DNA of 7,093 bases, from positions 1-7,093 of the forward strand of contig JANXRK010000029.1 of assembly GCA_025353045.1 (NCBI GenBank), written 5' to 3'. The translations under genes and the position numbers were made by a program. Every line of letters starts with the position of its first letter. The first letter of the stretch is position 1. The notes under the pieces were generated by a model that was not told where the DNA came from, did no database searches, and saw nothing but the letters and a program-made list of their open reading frames with translations. Shown piece after piece: positions 4,867 through 7,093 of this stretch. The stretch comes from Candidatus Tayloriibacteriota bacterium (GTDB lineage: Bacteria > Patescibacteriota > Minisyncoccia > Phycocordibacterales > PALSA-1337).

Positions 4867-6351
4867 ATGAATAAAAATAAAAATGATGCTATTAGTAAAA
4901 TAACCACTCGTGAAGAAAACTTTTCAGAATGGTATTTAGATGTAATTCGCGAAGCGGATTTAGCCGAAAATTCTCCTGTGAGAGGTTCTATGATTATAAA
5001 ACCTTACGGTTATGCTTTGTGGGAAAATATACAAAAAGTTTTAGACGGCGAGTTTAAAAAACGTGGTACGCAAAATGCATATTTTCCACTTCTTATCCCA
5101 AAAAGCTTTTTAGAAAAAGAAGCTGAACATGTAGAAGGATTTGCAAAAGAATGCGCAGTCGTTACACACCATAGACTTGAAGAAAAAGACGGTAAACTCG
5201 TGCCTGCAGGTGAACTTGATGAACCGCTTGTTATTCGTCCAACGTCAGAGACGATTATTTACGATGCGTTCTCAAAATGGATTCATTCGTATAGAGATTT
5301 ACCGCTCATTATTAATCAGTGGTGTAATGTAGTTCGCTGGGAAATGCGTCCAAGGCTTTTTTTACGCACTACAGAATTCCTTTGGCAGGAAGGCCACACA
5401 GCTCACACAACAAGAAAAGAAGCAGATGAAAAAACACTTGAAATGCTTGAGGTTTATAGACAGTTCGTCGAAGAGTATCTGGCCGTCTCACTCGTCAAGG
5501 GTAAAAAAACCGAACTAGAGAAATTTCCTGGGGCTGAATACACAGCTACTATTGAAGCAATGATGCAGGATGGTAAGGCTTTGCAATCGGGAACGTCGCA
5601 CATGTTGGCGCAAAATTTTGCAAAATCTTTCAATGTTTCATTTCTAGACGAGAATCAAGAAAAACAATATGTATGGCAGACAAGTTGGGGCCTTAGCACA
5701 AGAATTATTGGCGCTCTTATTATGTCACATTCTGATGATAAAGGCCTTGTCTTACCACCAAAGATCGCTCCAATACAAGTGGTGATAATCCCTATCTGGA
5801 GTAACGATGATGAAAAGAAAGTTGTCTTCGCAGAAGTTCAGAAAATTAAAACCGAACTTGAGGCTGGTGGAATTATATTCAAAACGGATGAGAGAGAAGG
5901 AAGACCTGGCCCCAAGTACTTTGAGTGGGAACGGAGAGGTGTTCCGCTTCGTATTGAGATTGGCCCTAAAGATGTTCAGAAACAATCAGTGGTGATCGTA
6001 GATAGGATTACGGGGAAAAAAGAGTTCATCTCAAATACAAAGATAACTAGCAGTGTAAAAGAAAGTTTGGAACAAATACAGAAAACACTACTAGAAAATT
6101 CAAGAAAATTTCGATTAGAAAATACTCGTGAGGTCTCAGATTATGAGGAGTTTAAGAAAATTATAAATGAAAAAAAGGGATTTATTTTTACCCATTTGTG
6201 TTTAGATAAAAATTGCGAAGAAAAGATAAAAGAAGAAACAAACGCAAGTACCAGATGTATTCCTTTTGATGGTGGCTTAGGTAATGCTGGTAAATGTGTT
6301 TTTTGTAAAAAAGATACCCAAAATAAAGTTCTATTTGCTAAGGCATATTAA
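4867..6351 (+). CDS. proS: Prolyl-tRNA synthetase, archaeal/eukaryotic type
   Basis: A 494-residue class II aminoacyl-tRNA synthetase that charges tRNA-Pro with proline in the cytoplasm. Visible landmarks are the motif 1 region with RGSMIIKPYGYALWENIQ (39-56), the proline-pocket RPTSE (124-128), motif 2 RWEMRPRLFLRTTEFLWQEG (157-176), the TSHMLAQNF segment (243-251) and motif 3 GLSTRIIGALIMSHSDDKG (275-293). The anticodon-binding domain follows at about 300-410. The C-terminal domain carries C445, C450, C477 and C480, whose 5/27/3 spacing fits the zinc site of the short ProRS group, and the protein ends in Tyr494, as is usual there. There is no INS editing insertion between motifs 2 and 3, which separates it from the longer typical bacterial form. 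A weak internal promoter (TTGGCG 4830, TAAAAT 4854-4859, 18-bp spacer) could give independent expression. No Shine-Dalgarno is visible. Confidence 0.96.
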   Translation: MNKNKNDAISKITTREENFSEWYLDVIREADLAENSPVRGSMIIKPYGYALWENIQKVLDGEFKKRGTQNAYFPLLIPKSFLEKEAEHVEGFAKECAVVTHHRLEEKDGKLVPAGELDEPLVIRPTSETIIYDAFSKWIHSYRDLPLIINQWCNVVRWEMRPRLFLRTTEFLWQEGHTAHTTRKEADEKTLEMLEVYRQFVEEYLAVSLVKGKKTELEKFPGAEYTATIEAMMQDGKALQSGTSHMLAQNFAKSFNVSFLDENQEKQYVWQTSWGLSTRIIGALIMSHSDDKGLVLPPKIAPIQVVIIPIWSNDDEKKVVFAEVQKIKTELEAGGIIFKTDEREGRPGPKYFEWERRGVPLRIEIGPKDVQKQSVVIVDRITGKKEFISNTKITSSVKESLEQIQKTLLENSRKFRLENTREVSDYEEFKKIINEKKGFIFTHLCLDKNCEEKIKEETNASTRCIPFDGGLGNAGKCVFCKKDTQNKVLFAKAY

Positions 6352-6358
6352 AAAGATA

Positions 6359-7093
6359 ATGAAAAAGTTTAGTGAATATCATAAAGTTATCGATTACCTA
6401 GAATCTTTGCCCCAATTTTTTGGAAAAGTAAAAGACCCATCGATTAATATGCAGAGGGTAAGATATTTCTTGGACTTGCTCGGGAAGCCAGATAAAGATA
6501 TGAAGGTAATCCATATTACAGGGACTGCTGGCAAAGGTAGTGTTGCCCGAATCGTGCATGACTCAATTGTAAATAGCGGCAGAAAATCAGGACTTTTTAC
6601 TTCTCCTTACTCCACTTGTCAGATAGAAGAGATACAAGTTGATGATTTGTATATTGATCCGATTCGATTTTCTTCAATCGTTGAGTCAATTAAAGAACAT
6701 ATAGAAAAAATGATACTGAGCGAATTCGGTTCCCCATCTATCTTTGAAGTCATATTTGCGATTGCACTCATATATTTTAAAGAAGAAAAAGTTGATTGGG
6801 TCGTATTGGAGGTAGGGCTTGGTGGTAAATTTGATGCTACAAATATTTTTCCAACATCAAAAATATCAGTAATTACAAATATTGGCCTTGATCACACTGA
6901 TATACTTGGAAAAACAATTGAGGATATTGCAAAAGACAAGGCGGGTATTATTAAAAAAGATAGCGTCTTTTTTACCACAGAAACAAATCCAGTATTACAA
7001 AAATATTTTCAATCAGTATGTGAAAGTGTTGGTGCGGTGTGCAATATATTACAAATTGATGGACTTAATTTTGAAGAGAGGAACAGATTACTT
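6359..7093 (+). CDS. FolC/Mur-ligase-family protein, N-terminal part (runs off the window)
   Basis: An open frame from ATG 6359 that reaches the window edge after 245 codons without a stop. It starts 7 bp after the proS stop. The central ATP-dependent Mur-ligase domain shows the P-loop HITGTAGKGSVAR (52-64), TSPY (81-84), the strand-loop VVLEVGLGGKFDATNI (148-163), ITNIGLDHTDILG (172-184) and IAKDKAGIIK (190-199). The last three segments are hallmarks of folylpolyglutamate/dihydrofolate synthase, which adds glutamate to (dihydro)folate or dihydropteroate. Two usual residues differ: GTNGKGS is GTAGKGS, and TSPH is TSPY. Both lie near the nucleotide and folate sites, so the substrate may differ, which is why no gene symbol is given. 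The glutamate-binding C-terminal domain lies outside the window. It is probably co-transcribed with proS. Confidence 0.88.
   Translation, partial: MKKFSEYHKVIDYLESLPQFFGKVKDPSINMQRVRYFLDLLGKPDKDMKVIHITGTAGKGSVARIVHDSIVNSGRKSGLFTSPYSTCQIEEIQVDDLYIDPIRFSSIVESIKEHIEKMILSEFGSPSIFEVIFAIALIYFKEEKVDWVVLEVGLGGKFDATNIFPTSKISVITNIGLDHTDILGKTIEDIAKDKAGIIKKDSVFFTTETNPVLQKYFQSVCESVGAVCNILQIDGLNFEERNRLL

Noticed and set aside
5752..5995. Open frames on both strands inside proS
   Set aside because: Shadows of the strongly supported synthetase gene.

Overview
The window reads like a chromosomal segment from a small-genome bacterium, most plausibly a member of the Candidate Phyla Radiation (Patescibacteria/Parcubacteria type). 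This is inference. It rests on AT-rich DNA, standard stop codons, tightly packed genes, the apparent lack of Shine-Dalgarno sequences before every start I examined, and an archaeal/eukaryotic-type prolyl-tRNA synthetase next to a Mur-ligase/FolC-family gene. No marker here fixes the lineage.

Layout. The first 140 bases are the right end of an IS30-like insertion sequence: the last residues of a transposase and a probable terminal inverted repeat. Directly after the repeat comes the tail of an unidentified gene (about 142-273). Bases 274-575 hold no gene. They contain two imperfect direct repeats with an exact 80-bp period, each opening with a tRNA T-loop-like motif (GTTCGAATC), a 14-bp palindrome, and a perfect 13-bp inverted repeat. 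Three plus-strand genes follow: a sigma-70 region-2-like protein (576-1262), an HNH-type nuclease candidate (1337-2455), and an unrecognised 233-residue protein (2464-3165) that lies 8 bp after the HNH gene and may have a PD-(D/E)XK-like core. A large serine recombinase (3162-4493) is encoded on the minus strand, and its stop codon overlaps the stop of the third gene. The 155-bp gap at 4494-4648 is rich in repeats and palindromes.

The right third looks like housekeeping DNA. A small XRE-type regulator (4649-4861) is followed 5 bp later by proS (4867-6351), and then by a FolC/Mur-ligase-family gene (6359 to the window edge). These three probably form one transcription unit.

How it may fit together. 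The stretch from about 353 to 4648 can be read as a small integrative element. The serine recombinase would sit at its right end and the tRNA-like repeats near its left end, and the cargo would be a sigma-like factor plus a two-gene nuclease module that could serve in defence. The element boundaries are not proven. Two plus-strand genes, the sigma-like gene and the XRE gene, each have a -10-like hexamer ending exactly 7 bases before the A of ATG, which suggests leaderless transcripts. In both cases an inverted repeat or palindrome overlaps the core promoter.
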